A stretch of 64,000 nucleotides of DNA from Wocania_A sp965224845. GTDB taxonomy: Bacteria > Bacteroidota > Bacteroidia > Flavobacteriales > Flavobacteriaceae. The notes under the pieces were generated by a model that saw only the letters and a list, made by a program, of their open reading frames with translations, searched no databases and was not told the DNA's origin. The translations under genes and the position numbers were made by a program. The DNA lies in contig CBDDAJ010000005.1 of the NCBI GenBank assembly GCA_965224845.1, positions 72,453-136,452 on the forward strand, written 5' to 3'. Shown one piece after another: positions 1 through 7,825 of the stretch; within the stretch, counting starts at the first letter, position 1, and each line of letters starts with the position of its first letter.

Positions 1-959
1 GGTTTCTTTTTACCATCAACAGATACATTCACCATTAAAGCATCATCTTTAGTTTTATCGTTATCTATCTCTTGTTCTGGATCTTTTTTTAGCTCAAACT
101 TTCCTTTTTCATAATAGACCAAAGGCACAAAAGAAATATCACCATCTCTATATAATGTTCTTAAAGTAATAGCCTGTAAACTATCTTTTTTTACTTTTCC
201 TGCCTGTTGTGAAGACATGATAAAAAAGTCTAAATCATGTGGCGATTTAATACTAAAAAGACCGTCTTTTTCATGAATATTAATGATGCCTGCTTTATTA
301 GAATCAAAACCTATTTCGTGTTGATGCTTGCCAATTTTCTCTATTTCCCCTTTTTTAAGATAAACAGTGTTTCTCCCATTTCCAACGGTTACAACCATTT
401 CTAATAGCGGCTCGCCGGCTTTTTCGTCTTCAACAACACCAGCAATAGCATCAGGGATATAATTTTTATAAGAAACCTCTATTGGTTTATTCTGGAATGT
501 AGTTTTTAAAGTAAAATCGTTATCACTAATTGGAGAAAATGAGAGTTTCTCTTTGATGCTTTTAGTTGTAGTTCCATCGGTTATTGTTGCTGATAAAAAA
601 TTGGTATCAGATATAACGATGTTTGACGACGCCCCTTCTCTGATTCTCATAATACCGCCATAAGAAGTATACCTTGTTATAGCAGCCCCTAACACAATAA
701 CAATAAATGCCACATGAAAAAGTAAAGTCGCCCATTTTTCTTTTTGCAGTAATTTGTATTTAAAAATATTGGCAATAAATGAAATTACTAATCCTAACAT
801 AACGGCTTCAAACCACCAAGAGTCGTAAATAGCTACCCAAGCGGTTGCTGTACCAAAATCGTTCTCTATAAAAGTGGCAACTGCCATAGCCACACCAAAA
901 ACCAATAACAGCAATAGGGCTAAGCTAGATGATGAAAAGAATTTATATAATTTTTGCAT
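1..959 (-). CDS. ccsBA: Cytochrome c biogenesis protein, CcsBA/ResB type (partial, N-terminal part)
   Basis: This is the N-terminal part of a membrane protein of System II cytochrome c maturation, which delivers and ligates haem to exported apocytochromes. An ATG lies at 957-959 and the frame stays open to base 1, giving about 319 residues with the 3' end outside the window. The protein starts with a short amphipathic stretch and a Leu/Val-rich transmembrane helix. Further hydrophobic segments follow near residues 45-65 and 75-95, then a long exported beta-rich domain, as in ResB/CcsB. The cytochrome-assembly (CcsA) half is expected beyond the edge, because Bacteroidota usually fuse the two; that is inference. 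It sits directly downstream of nrfA on the same strand, where a haem lyase for the NrfHA haems makes sense. A strong hairpin in the 90-bp gap may lower its expression relative to nrfHA. Confidence 0.8.
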   Translation of the reverse strand, partial: MQKLYKFFSSSSLALLLLLVFGVAMAVATFIENDFGTATAWVAIYDSWWFEAVMLGLVISFIANIFKYKLLQKEKWATLLFHVAFIVIVLGAAITRYTSYGGIMRIREGASSNIVISDTNFLSATITDGTTTKSIKEKLSFSPISDNDFTLKTTFQNKPIEVSYKNYIPDAIAGVVEDEKAGEPLLEMVVTVGNGRNTVYLKKGEIEKIGKHQHEIGFDSNKAGIINIHEKDGLFSIKSPHDLDFFIMSSQQAGKVKKDSLQAITLRTLYRDGDISFVPLVYYEKGKFELKKDPEQEIDNDKTKDDALMVNVSVDGKKK

Positions 960-976
960 GAGATTACCTTAAAAAG

Positions 977-1022
977 AAGAAAGATAACTTTTGTCACTAT
1001 ACCTTCAAAAGTTATCTTTCTT
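977..1022 (-). terminator. Strong hairpin between nrfA and ccsBA
   Basis: A perfect 17-bp inverted repeat (977-993 and 1006-1022) with a 12-base loop fills the gap between nrfA and the ccsBA-like gene. On the minus strand the hairpin is followed by a T-rich stretch (CTTCTTTTTAA), as in an intrinsic terminator. Both genes point the same way, so it probably acts as a partial terminator or as an RNA-stabilising 3' structure for nrfHA. Confidence 0.75.
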
Positions 1023-1049
1023 AATTATCTATAATAAGAATATTAAATC

Positions 1050-2546
1050 TTATTTGTTCATTACAACTTTTTTTGTACCGTATTTAGATTCGCGCTCTTT
1101 TGCTGCTTCTAACCATTGTGGCACTAAGTTTTTCTTAAACTCTTCTTTTTCCTTTTTCATTTTTTCGGCATCTAAACCAATGTATTCCTGAGCTTTTTCT
1201 TTGGTAGATATATCTGGCATCTCAACAGGTTTATTATAACCAAGTTCAGCTAATAAACGCGCTAGCCTAACACGACCTTCTGTAGCCTTATCTAAACCAC
1301 TCGCTATAACTCTTGCTGTTTCTACAGGTGAGTGGAAAGAGGCGCCGTGTGCTGCAGCTGCATAGTCCCAACGCCATTGTGCATGACGAATGTCTGTTAA
1401 AATATCTTTCATTTGTTCTTCTGTGGCCCCTAAATCCCAACATTTTTTTGCTTCAACATGCATTCTTACTAAAGCATCTTCTAATTTTAATCTAGCTTCT
1501 GTAGATTTACGTTGACGTTCAAAAACATTGTTTTTTAACTTATCTGCATCTTCTCTATGGCAAACCTGACATGCATTAGATACATTATTTAAAGGCGACT
1601 GAATATGGTGGTCTGTAAACTTTTGTCCTCCTTCACTTTTATAAGGCATATGGCAATCGGCACAAGATACACCTCTATCGGCATGAACTCCTGTTAAGTA
1701 AGTTTCATATCCAGGATGCTGCGCTTTAAGCATCGGGGCACGACTTAATTTATGCGTCCAATCTTTAAAGTTCAAATCATCGTAATATTTTTCCATAGCT
1801 TCAAAAGACATTCCATTTTTCCAAGGGAATTTTAAATATGGGATACCTTCTTTTCCTGGTAATTTTTTATCGAAATAATATTCTACATGACATTGTGCAC
1901 AAACTAAAGAACGCATTTCCTGATGGGTGGCCTGATTAATATCTTTACCCATAGCATCAAATGCTTCAACTAAAGCTGGACGAGAGATCTTTAATTTCAT
2001 AGTTTTAGAATCATGGCAGTCTGCACAACCAATTGGGTTAACGACTTCTTCTCCTTTATCTGCCCATTTCCCTTTGTAAAACTCTGCTACTCCTTTTTCA
2101 TTCATTAAACGTGGTACATCTGGGCTTTTGCAGGTCCAGCATGTAGCTGGCATTGGTCCATCGCCTTTGCCTTTAGGCCCACCAGTTCTTAAAGTATTTC
2201 TTAAGTCTTCAATAGCATATTGATGCCCTCTACCCTGATTATAATCTTTAGCGAATCCGTAGCCTGCAAAAAGTACGGCTAAGCGTGTATCTTCTTCTAA
2301 CATATCACGCATTTGAGAACCTCCCTGTAAAGACCCAAATGTTGTATCTGCAGTTTGTAAAAATGATTGATACTCTGCCGGGAAGTTTTTTCCCCACTCT
2401 TCGTTTCTTGGCTCATTTTCACTAATTTCAACCTGAGGAACATACTTGTATTTAGCTTCGTTCTTTCTATTAAGAATACTTGAAGCTAGTAACCCTAAAA
2501 GGAATACAACTACTGCGGTAACAATGAATAATACTTTATTTTTCAT
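1050..2546 (-). CDS. nrfA: Ammonia-forming cytochrome c nitrite reductase (pentahaem)
   Basis: NrfA reduces nitrite to ammonium with six electrons on the outer face of the cytoplasmic membrane. The 498-residue protein starts with a signal anchor (about residues 4-25). Five haem sites follow: the diagnostic catalytic CWTCK at 136-140, then CADCH 174-178, CAQCH 216-220, CADCH 295-299 and CQVCH 326-330. The Lys-coordinated first haem defines the NrfA family. The CAQCHVEYYF block carries the conserved Tyr near the active site, and a TDHH-type His cluster follows near 311. Length is normal for NrfA. It follows nrfH by 16 bp, which implies an NrfHA complex fed by menaquinol. Upstream on the same strand is an outer-membrane barrel; downstream is the haem-ligation gene. 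Confidence 0.97.
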   Translation of the reverse strand: MKNKVLFIVTAVVVFLLGLLASSILNRKNEAKYKYVPQVEISENEPRNEEWGKNFPAEYQSFLQTADTTFGSLQGGSQMRDMLEEDTRLAVLFAGYGFAKDYNQGRGHQYAIEDLRNTLRTGGPKGKGDGPMPATCWTCKSPDVPRLMNEKGVAEFYKGKWADKGEEVVNPIGCADCHDSKTMKLKISRPALVEAFDAMGKDINQATHQEMRSLVCAQCHVEYYFDKKLPGKEGIPYLKFPWKNGMSFEAMEKYYDDLNFKDWTHKLSRAPMLKAQHPGYETYLTGVHADRGVSCADCHMPYKSEGGQKFTDHHIQSPLNNVSNACQVCHREDADKLKNNVFERQRKSTEARLKLEDALVRMHVEAKKCWDLGATEEQMKDILTDIRHAQWRWDYAAAAHGASFHSPVETARVIASGLDKATEGRVRLARLLAELGYNKPVEMPDISTKEKAQEYIGLDAEKMKKEKEEFKKNLVPQWLEAAKERESKYGTKKVVMNK

Positions 2547-2562
2547 CTTAATCTAAAATTTA

Positions 2563-3159
2563 TTAATCTTTTATTTGTTTTTCTAACCATTCTGGAACTA
2601 CCGTTTCCTCAGTATCTGTAGGTATCGGTGCTATATTATTTTTTATTGTTGAAATACCATGCACCGTACCATGTGGCACTTCTTGGTGACAACTCCAACA
2701 TTTTCTATCTGTTCTGTTTTTTGCATGATCATCTACCCAACCATCATATTTGGTTTGAGTAACCTGCTGTACGTGACAACGAATACAATTATCCTGTACA
2801 ACCTCTTCTGAAGCTTCTCTCATAAACATAACTTCTGGTTCTGCTCTTAATGTAAATATTGAAGCATGAAGCAATCCGTCTTTGGCTTTAAAATAGTATT
2901 TGTTAAAAATATTGTTATGAGGTACATGACAATCGTTACAGTTTGCCCATTCTCTATGCGAACTATGCATCCAACTATTGTACATAGGCGTCATAACATG
3001 ACAATTAACACAGGCTTGGGGGTTATCAGACATATAAGAAATAACAGAAGCTTCCTTAGCCATAAAAAAACCTAAACCTGTAATTACTGCAATTAAAAAA
3101 ACAGCTGTAGTTCTCCATCTTGACCTTTTATCTGGTAATATGTTTTTTTGAAGATTCAC
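2563..3159 (-). CDS. nrfH: Cytochrome c nitrite reductase small subunit, NapC/NirT family
   Basis: NrfH oxidises menaquinol and passes electrons to NrfA. The 198-residue protein has one N-terminal membrane anchor (about residues 17-34) and four haem sites: CVNCH 50-54, CNDCH 74-78, CIRCH 125-129 and CWSCH 154-158. That is the NapC/NirT tetrahaem layout in its short NrfH form. The start is GTG at 3159; no ATG precedes the anchor in frame. Only 16 bp separate it from nrfA, and 65 bp of AT-rich DNA separate it from the outer-membrane gene upstream, so the three genes probably share one transcript. Confidence 0.95.
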   Translation of the reverse strand: MNLQKNILPDKRSRWRTTAVFLIAVITGLGFFMAKEASVISYMSDNPQACVNCHVMTPMYNSWMHSSHREWANCNDCHVPHNNIFNKYYFKAKDGLLHASIFTLRAEPEVMFMREASEEVVQDNCIRCHVQQVTQTKYDGWVDDHAKNRTDRKCWSCHQEVPHGTVHGISTIKNNIAPIPTDTEETVVPEWLEKQIKD

Positions 3160-3224
3160 TGTAATTATTTTTTTCGGTTTAAAAATAAGCTTTTAAAAAA
3201 ACTATTTTATGTTTTTTTTAACAA

Positions 3225-4505
3225 TTATTTTCCTGAAAACAATGTTGGTTTTATAACTAACATTACCCATGCCCAATTTTGGTTATCTGCAGCAACATTT
3301 TCTGCAACACCTTTTAATTGATACATACCATCTGCAGCAAATAAATGCGAATATCCTGCTACCAAAGCATAACCATTAAATTTCTTTTTATAAACTAAAT
3401 CTATTTCTGTACCTAAAGCATTTTCCCCGCTTGGTAAATCTTGATCACCACTAAAGTTTAACACTTTTACTAATAAACTGGATTTTTCATTTAACTTAAA
3501 GTTAGCACTGGCATGTATATCAAATAGCCCAATAGAATTAGCATGGTTTCCAACATAAAAATAATCCATAAATCCGTTAAACTTGTGGTTTGTACCATAT
3601 AATGGAAAGAATGCTCCTGTGTTTGCTACATTAGTTTCATCATTACCGCTAATAATTTCAAGGCCAGCACCTAAACCAACTTTATCTGACGCTTTATACG
3701 ATAAGTCCAAACCTAAAAGATAAGCACCTTTCACATCTTTATATGATGTTCCATAAATAGCTTCTCCTGTTTGTAAATAAGCATTAGCAGCCAATGAAAA
3801 GGCATCCTTATTATACTTTATATACGTTCCAATAGTTTGTAAGTTTGCAACATCATTTAAACCTGCTGCATCGTTTTGAAATCCATTATTCATTAATAAC
3901 AAACTTCCAGAAAAATTATCCCATACTTGTTTTAAATGCAACATTTGCATGGTTTTATATGAGAAGAATCCTGATGTATTATACACATTGTTTTCAGAAA
4001 CAAATCCTGTTGGGTGCGAATAATCTTGATTAAATGCCAGAGCAAAATCTAAAGCAAAACGTCCTTTTTTATGTTTTATTAATGCGGCATCATGATTACG
4101 CCCCTGCTGCGCCCAATCTAAACCTCCCAATATTCTTTGGTCATCATAAGATAACACCTGACGTCCCAGCTTAGTTGACCAGTTTTTCCCTAAGTTAATT
4201 TCTGCCCATGCTTGAAAAATAGCAAACGAATTATTTTGATCGTTAGGTAAAATCTGTCTATTCTCACCCCATACAAATACATCCTGAAAACTTAAATAAA
4301 ACTTATAAGTATCCGTTTTAAAACTTGTATTTAATCTAGCACGAGTTGAAATACCAAAACCAGGTTCAACATTTTCAGGAATTAACTTACCAAATCCATG
4401 ACGATACTCCGCTCGTGGTCTAAACTCTGCATCAATTTTTAATTGCGCATAAGTACTCATTGTTATTAACAATAAAAGTGCTATAAAAGGGACTTTAAAT
4501 TTCAT
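3225..4505 (-). CDS. Outer-membrane beta-barrel, alginate-export-family-like porin
   Basis: This is a predicted outer-membrane protein of about 426 residues, starting at ATG 4505; a longer frame exists from GTG 4541 but starts before a clear signal peptide. The signal peptide ends at a TYAQ-type cleavage site. The mature part alternates polar and aromatic residues throughout, and its early block (LGRQVLSYDDQRILGG) matches what I recall of alginate-export/OprE-like barrels. It heads the nrfHA operon, so a role as an entry channel for nitrite or another anion is an inference from context. The family name does not imply alginate as substrate here. The promoter and one FNR/CRP-like dyad lie just upstream. 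Confidence 0.75.
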   Translation of the reverse strand: MKFKVPFIALLLLITMSTYAQLKIDAEFRPRAEYRHGFGKLIPENVEPGFGISTRARLNTSFKTDTYKFYLSFQDVFVWGENRQILPNDQNNSFAIFQAWAEINLGKNWSTKLGRQVLSYDDQRILGGLDWAQQGRNHDAALIKHKKGRFALDFALAFNQDYSHPTGFVSENNVYNTSGFFSYKTMQMLHLKQVWDNFSGSLLLMNNGFQNDAAGLNDVANLQTIGTYIKYNKDAFSLAANAYLQTGEAIYGTSYKDVKGAYLLGLDLSYKASDKVGLGAGLEIISGNDETNVANTGAFFPLYGTNHKFNGFMDYFYVGNHANSIGLFDIHASANFKLNEKSSLLVKVLNFSGDQDLPSGENALGTEIDLVYKKKFNGYALVAGYSHLFAADGMYQLKGVAENVAADNQNWAWVMLVIKPTLFSGK

Positions 4506-4527
4506 AATATTAGTTTTAAATTTTACA

Positions 4528-4536
4528 CAAAGATTA
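4528..4536 (-). promoter_or_regulatory. Putative -7 element of the nrf operon
   Basis: On the minus strand this reads TAATCTTTG, one base longer than the Bacteroidota -7 consensus TAnnTTTG. Its centre is 32.5 bp from the centre of the dyad at 4558-4571. A transcript would start near 4525, about 20 bases before the barrel gene. No good -33 element is visible, as expected for an activator-dependent promoter. Confidence 0.4.
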
Positions 4537-4557
4537 TCCACAATTCTATTTTAAAAC

Positions 4558-4571
4558 ATGACAAAAATCAC
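4558..4571. promoter_or_regulatory. FNR/CRP-like operator facing the nrf operon
   Basis: The sequence ATGAC-AAAA-ATCAC is a dyad of the FNR/CRP superfamily type (TGA-N6-TCA core). It lies about 40 bp upstream of the predicted nrf transcription start, the usual place for a class II activator site. The regulator is not identifiable from this window. Confidence 0.45.
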
Positions 4572-4655
4572 ATTTAGTTATTTTTACTCACTCTAAATAA
4601 TAAAAACACTATTGTTAATACTCAACAGATGCTAAGCGCATTATTTTTATCTCAA

Positions 4656-4675
4656 TTTATGACTTTTATCATAAA
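4656..4675. promoter_or_regulatory. FNR/CRP-like operator facing the moeA operon
   Basis: A perfect 7-bp inverted repeat with a 6-bp spacer, TTTATGA-N6-TCATAAA, shares the ATGAC-N4-ATCA core with the site at 4558-4571. Its centre is 33 bp from the centre of a consensus -7 element at 4695-4702, so it sits near -40 relative to the predicted start of the molybdenum-cofactor operon. Confidence 0.5.
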
Positions 4676-4694
4676 AAAAAGCCAATCATCACGT

Positions 4695-4702
4695 TATGTT
4701 TG
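4695..4702 (+). promoter_or_regulatory. Putative -7 element of the moeA operon
   Basis: TATGTTTG fits the Bacteroidota -7 consensus TAnnTTTG exactly. Transcription would start near 4706, giving a leader of about 50 bases before the moeA ATG at 4757. Confidence 0.45.
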
Positions 4703-4756
4703 CACAGAAATAACGATATTTGTTTACACGTGTTAATATAACTGTTTAATTTTAAA

Positions 4757-5935
4757 ATGATTAGAGTTGAAGACGCCATACAACAGGTTTTAGAAAATTC
4801 GAAACCCATAAAAAAACAAAGTATAGACCTTAGCAAAGCCATAGGCTGCTTTTTATTTGAAGATATCATTTCTCCCATTAGCATGCCTCCATTTAGGCAA
4901 TCGGCTATGGATGGCTATGCACTTCATACAACCCAGGGAAATCATTATAATCTTATCGATGAAGTAAAAGCTGGCGACTCGCACCATCCAAAGTTAAAAG
5001 CAGGTGAAGCTACTCGTATTTTTACAGGCGCTGCTGTTCCAGATACTGCTAATGCGGTGGTTATGCAGGAGCAAACATCTGCAAAAAACGGCCTAATAAC
5101 TATTACTGGTACTGTAAACTTGAATGATCATATCCGACCGTTAGGAGAACAGGTAAAAAAAGGAAGTCTGGCTTTAAAAAAAGGCACAAAACTTACCCCA
5201 GCAGCTATTGGTTTTTTAACCTCCTTAGGTATTACCAAAGTTAATGTTTATATAAAACCAACAATTGCTATTGTTGTAACAGGAAACGAATTAATTGAAG
5301 CAGGAACTCCTCTTGCATATGGTAAAATTTATGAGAGCAATGCCATTATGTTACGCGCTGCTTTAAACAATATAGGGTATAACGATGTGTCCATTTATAA
5401 GGTTGAAGATGATTACCAAAATACGCATGCCTTATTAAAAGCAATACTAGCAAAGTACGATTTCGTTTTAATTTCAGGTGGTATTTCTGTAGGCGATTAC
5501 GATTTTGTTGGAAAAGCCTTAAACGAATTACAAGTAAAACAACTGTTTTATAAAGTAAAGCAAAAACCCGGAAAACCTCTTTTTTTTGGCAAAAAGGGTA
5601 ATACTACCATTTTTGCACTTCCAGGAAATCCTGCTGCTGCCTTAAGCTGTTTTTATATTTATGTTCAATTAGCTTTACAAAAGCTATCAGGGGATATAAA
5701 TATTAAATTTCAAAAACAAAAACTTAAATCGGCTTCAAAGTATTCAAAAAAAGGAGACCGTGCTCAATTCTTAAAAGCACAAATTAACAAAGACAATGAA
5801 GTGCATATTTTAGAAGGTCAGAGCTCTGCTATGTTACAAACCTTTGCTATAGCAAATGCATTGGTTTATGTTTCTGAAAAACAAGAGGAAATCTTTATCG
5901 GAGATATGATAGAAGTCATTCACTTGCCAAAATAA
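4757..5935 (+). CDS. moeA: Molybdopterin molybdenumtransferase MoeA
   Basis: MoeA inserts molybdate into adenylylated molybdopterin, the last step in making Mo-MPT. The 392-residue protein has the family layout. The N-terminal part holds the PPFRQSAMDGYAL motif (about residues 43-55), a beta-rich domain follows, and then the MogA-like catalytic fold with TGNEL near 175, a SGGISVGDYD block near 242 and GKPLFFG near 275. The PALPGNPAA-type motif appears as FALPGNPAAAL near 290, followed by the C-terminal beta domain. Length is normal. It opens a nine-gene operon; the ModE-like gene follows after 6 bp. Confidence 0.95.
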   Translation: MIRVEDAIQQVLENSKPIKKQSIDLSKAIGCFLFEDIISPISMPPFRQSAMDGYALHTTQGNHYNLIDEVKAGDSHHPKLKAGEATRIFTGAAVPDTANAVVMQEQTSAKNGLITITGTVNLNDHIRPLGEQVKKGSLALKKGTKLTPAAIGFLTSLGITKVNVYIKPTIAIVVTGNELIEAGTPLAYGKIYESNAIMLRAALNNIGYNDVSIYKVEDDYQNTHALLKAILAKYDFVLISGGISVGDYDFVGKALNELQVKQLFYKVKQKPGKPLFFGKKGNTTIFALPGNPAAALSCFYIYVQLALQKLSGDINIKFQKQKLKSASKYSKKGDRAQFLKAQINKDNEVHILEGQSSAMLQTFAIANALVYVSEKQEEIFIGDMIEVIHLPK

Positions 5936-5941
5936 AATACA

Positions 5942-6280
5942 ATGTGTTATAAAATAAAAAGTAGAATCTGGATTGAATCAAAAAACAAAGTGCTTTTAGG
6001 AGAAGGTCGAGTACAATTACTAAAAGCAATTGATGACACTGGCTCGCTTTCAAAAGCTGCCAAGTCTTTGAATATTTCCTATAAAAAAGCCTGGAACCTT
6101 ATCGATTCTGTTAATAAATCTGCAAAACAACCAGTTACAATAAACAGTATTGGTGGCAAAGGTGGTGGTGGCGCAGAATTGACTCCATACGGTAAGTCCT
6201 TGGTAAAGGCTTTTGATGAGATTAATAAAAATTGCTGGGTGTTTTTAGACAGCCAACTTGAAAAAATTAAAGCCTTATAA
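5942..6280 (+). CDS. ModE-like winged-helix regulator, DNA-binding domain only
   Basis: The 112-residue protein matches the N-terminal LysR/ModE helix-turn-helix domain: a GRVQLLKAIDDTGSLSKAAK stretch near residues 23-42, then the recognition helix with YKKAW. A Gly-rich wing (GGKGGGGAELT) follows near 70-80. Full-length ModE has two molybdate-binding domains after this; none are present. It may sense molybdate through a partner, or be a constitutive or redox-linked regulator of the operon. Placement between moeA and the permease, with stop and start codons almost touching, supports a role in molybdate homeostasis. Confidence 0.75.
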   Translation: MCYKIKSRIWIESKNKVLLGEGRVQLLKAIDDTGSLSKAAKSLNISYKKAWNLIDSVNKSAKQPVTINSIGGKGGGGAELTPYGKSLVKAFDEINKNCWVFLDSQLEKIKAL

Positions 6281-7021
6281 ATGCTTGAAAACGAAAATAT
6301 ATATCTTTTTTTACTCATTCTACCTATAGTCTCTTTTCTATATTCAAGTGTAGGTCATGGAGGTGCAAGTGGTTATCTGGCCCTAATGGCTCTATTTTCA
6401 TTTGCTCCGGAAAGCATGAAGCCTACTGCGCTTCTTCTAAATCTTTTTGTTGCAGGCATAGCGTTTTATTATTATTATAAAGAAGGGCACTTTAATAAAA
6501 AACTATTTTTTGCATTTGCAATCTCATCCATACCATTAGCCTTTTTAGGAGGCAGAATAGAAGTTGATGCCACTTTATACAAAAAAATATTAGCGGTATT
6601 ATTAATTTTTGCAATTCTAAAAATGCTTAACGTTTTTGGCAGAGAAAGTCAGTCTATTAAGTCGGTTAAGTTATGGCAAGGATTAATCATTGGAGGTATT
6701 ATTGGGTTTTTCTCAGGATTAATTGGCATTGGAGGCGGCATTATACTCACTCCTATTATCCTCTTATTGCATTGGGGAAAAATGAAAGAAGCTGCTGCTG
6801 TTTCCGCCTTATTTATCTGGGTAAATTCAGCCTCTGGTATTATTGGACAAGTGAGTAGTGGTGTTACTATAGAAAAAGCTTCGCTTGTTCTGGTTGCTAT
6901 TGCTCTTATTGGTGGTGTATTAGGGGGCTATTATGGAAGCAAAAAGATAAATAACAGAAACTTACAATACATTCTAGCTTTTGTACTAATGATTGCTAGT
7001 GTTAAACTGTTTTTCACTTAA
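6281..7021 (+). CDS. TauE/SafE (TSUP) family anion permease
   Basis: This is a membrane protein of 246 residues with seven or eight hydrophobic segments. It carries the two repeated Gly-rich motifs of the TSUP family, GHGGASGYLALMAL near residues 26-39 and IGIGGGIILTPIILLL near 147-162. TSUP proteins move sulfite, sulfonates or other sulfur anions. Lying inside a Mo-cofactor operon, it could supply sulfur species or carry molybdate or tungstate; this is inference, and no ModABC transporter is present in the window. It starts at the base after the ModE-like stop codon and ends one base before mobA. Confidence 0.8.
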   Translation: MLENENIYLFLLILPIVSFLYSSVGHGGASGYLALMALFSFAPESMKPTALLLNLFVAGIAFYYYYKEGHFNKKLFFAFAISSIPLAFLGGRIEVDATLYKKILAVLLIFAILKMLNVFGRESQSIKSVKLWQGLIIGGIIGFFSGLIGIGGGIILTPIILLLHWGKMKEAAAVSALFIWVNSASGIIGQVSSGVTIEKASLVLVAIALIGGVLGGYYGSKKINNRNLQYILAFVLMIASVKLFFT

Positions 7022-7606
7022 ATGATTAATAAAGAAGACATAACGGGAATTATTTTGGCTGGTGGAAAAAGCTCTAGAATGAAATCTGACAAAGGGCTTT
7101 TAGCACTTGGTAAGTCTCTGTTTATTGAAAGAATAATTAATGCCGTTAAGCCATTAGTAAAACACATAATAATAGTAAGCAATAGTTCGCACTATGATGA
7201 ATTTGGATATAAGAGAGTCAACGATCTAATTAAAGATTCTGGTCCGGTAGCCGGAATTTATACCGGATTGAAGTACTCAAAAACGGATTATAATCTGGTG
7301 CTAAGTTGTGATATCCCTCTAATTACTACTGAAGTTTTAGAGCAGCTTATCATTAACACAGATGAACATTCTGATGTAATACAGATTGCCAGTCAAGGCA
7401 GAACCATGCCTCTTATAGCCCTGTATAGAAAGAGATGTGTATCTGTTTTTAGCGATTTACTAAACAAAGGAAATAAAAAACTAAAATACGCTGTAAATCA
7501 ACTCAATACAAAAACTATTGAAATAGATACTTTAACAAGTAACCAGATTAGAAATATCAATACTATAGAACAATATATCACATTAAGAAATGAATTTGAA
7601 AATTAA
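7022..7606 (+). CDS. mobA: Molybdenum cofactor guanylyltransferase MobA
   Basis: MobA transfers GMP to Mo-MPT to make (bis-)MGD, the form needed by formate dehydrogenase and other DMSO-reductase-family enzymes. The 194-residue protein starts with the nucleotide-binding signature LAGGKSSRMKSDKGLL (about residues 12-27). It has a GPVAGIYTGL block near 74 and an LSCDIPLI metal-binding motif near 94, all typical of MobA. Its 3' end overlaps moaD by 17 bp, suggesting translational coupling. Confidence 0.93.
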   Translation: MINKEDITGIILAGGKSSRMKSDKGLLALGKSLFIERIINAVKPLVKHIIIVSNSSHYDEFGYKRVNDLIKDSGPVAGIYTGLKYSKTDYNLVLSCDIPLITTEVLEQLIINTDEHSDVIQIASQGRTMPLIALYRKRCVSVFSDLLNKGNKKLKYAVNQLNTKTIEIDTLTSNQIRNINTIEQYITLRNEFEN

Positions 7607-7823
7607 ATACTTTGGGCAAATTGCTGAAGTTACAAAACAGCATGAAGAATTGATACCTTTTTCAGGTCAACTGGTTTCAGAGCTTTTAGATGTGCTTTAT
7701 CAAAAATACAGCACTTTAAAAACTAAGGATTTTCAAATCGCTCAAAATCAAGAATTAGTGTCTTTAGAAACTGAAATATCAGGAAGTGAAATTGCGTTAT
7801 TGCCACCATTTGCAGGAGGTTGA
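7590..7823 (+). CDS. moaD: Molybdopterin synthase sulfur carrier subunit MoaD
   Basis: MoaD is the ubiquitin-like carrier whose C-terminal Gly-Gly thiocarboxylate donates sulfur to molybdopterin. The 77-residue product has the right length and ends in PPFAGG, as required. It starts inside mobA, and its stop codon lies just before the moeB-like ATG. Its last codons also form an AGGAGG sequence that may serve as a ribosome-binding site for the next gene. Confidence 0.93.
   Translation: MNLKIKYFGQIAEVTKQHEELIPFSGQLVSELLDVLYQKYSTLKTKDFQIAQNQELVSLETEISGSEIALLPPFAGG
7814..7819 (+). promoter_or_regulatory. Shine-Dalgarno-like AGGAGG inside the moaD Gly-Gly codons
   Basis: AGGAGG ends 6 bases before the ATG at 7826. 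Strong Shine-Dalgarno sequences are rare in Bacteroidota. Here the bases are dictated by the obligatory Ala-Gly-Gly tail of MoaD, so the function is uncertain. It supports choosing ATG 7826 over TTG 7820 for the moeB-like gene. Confidence 0.4.
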
Positions 7824-7825
7824 TT

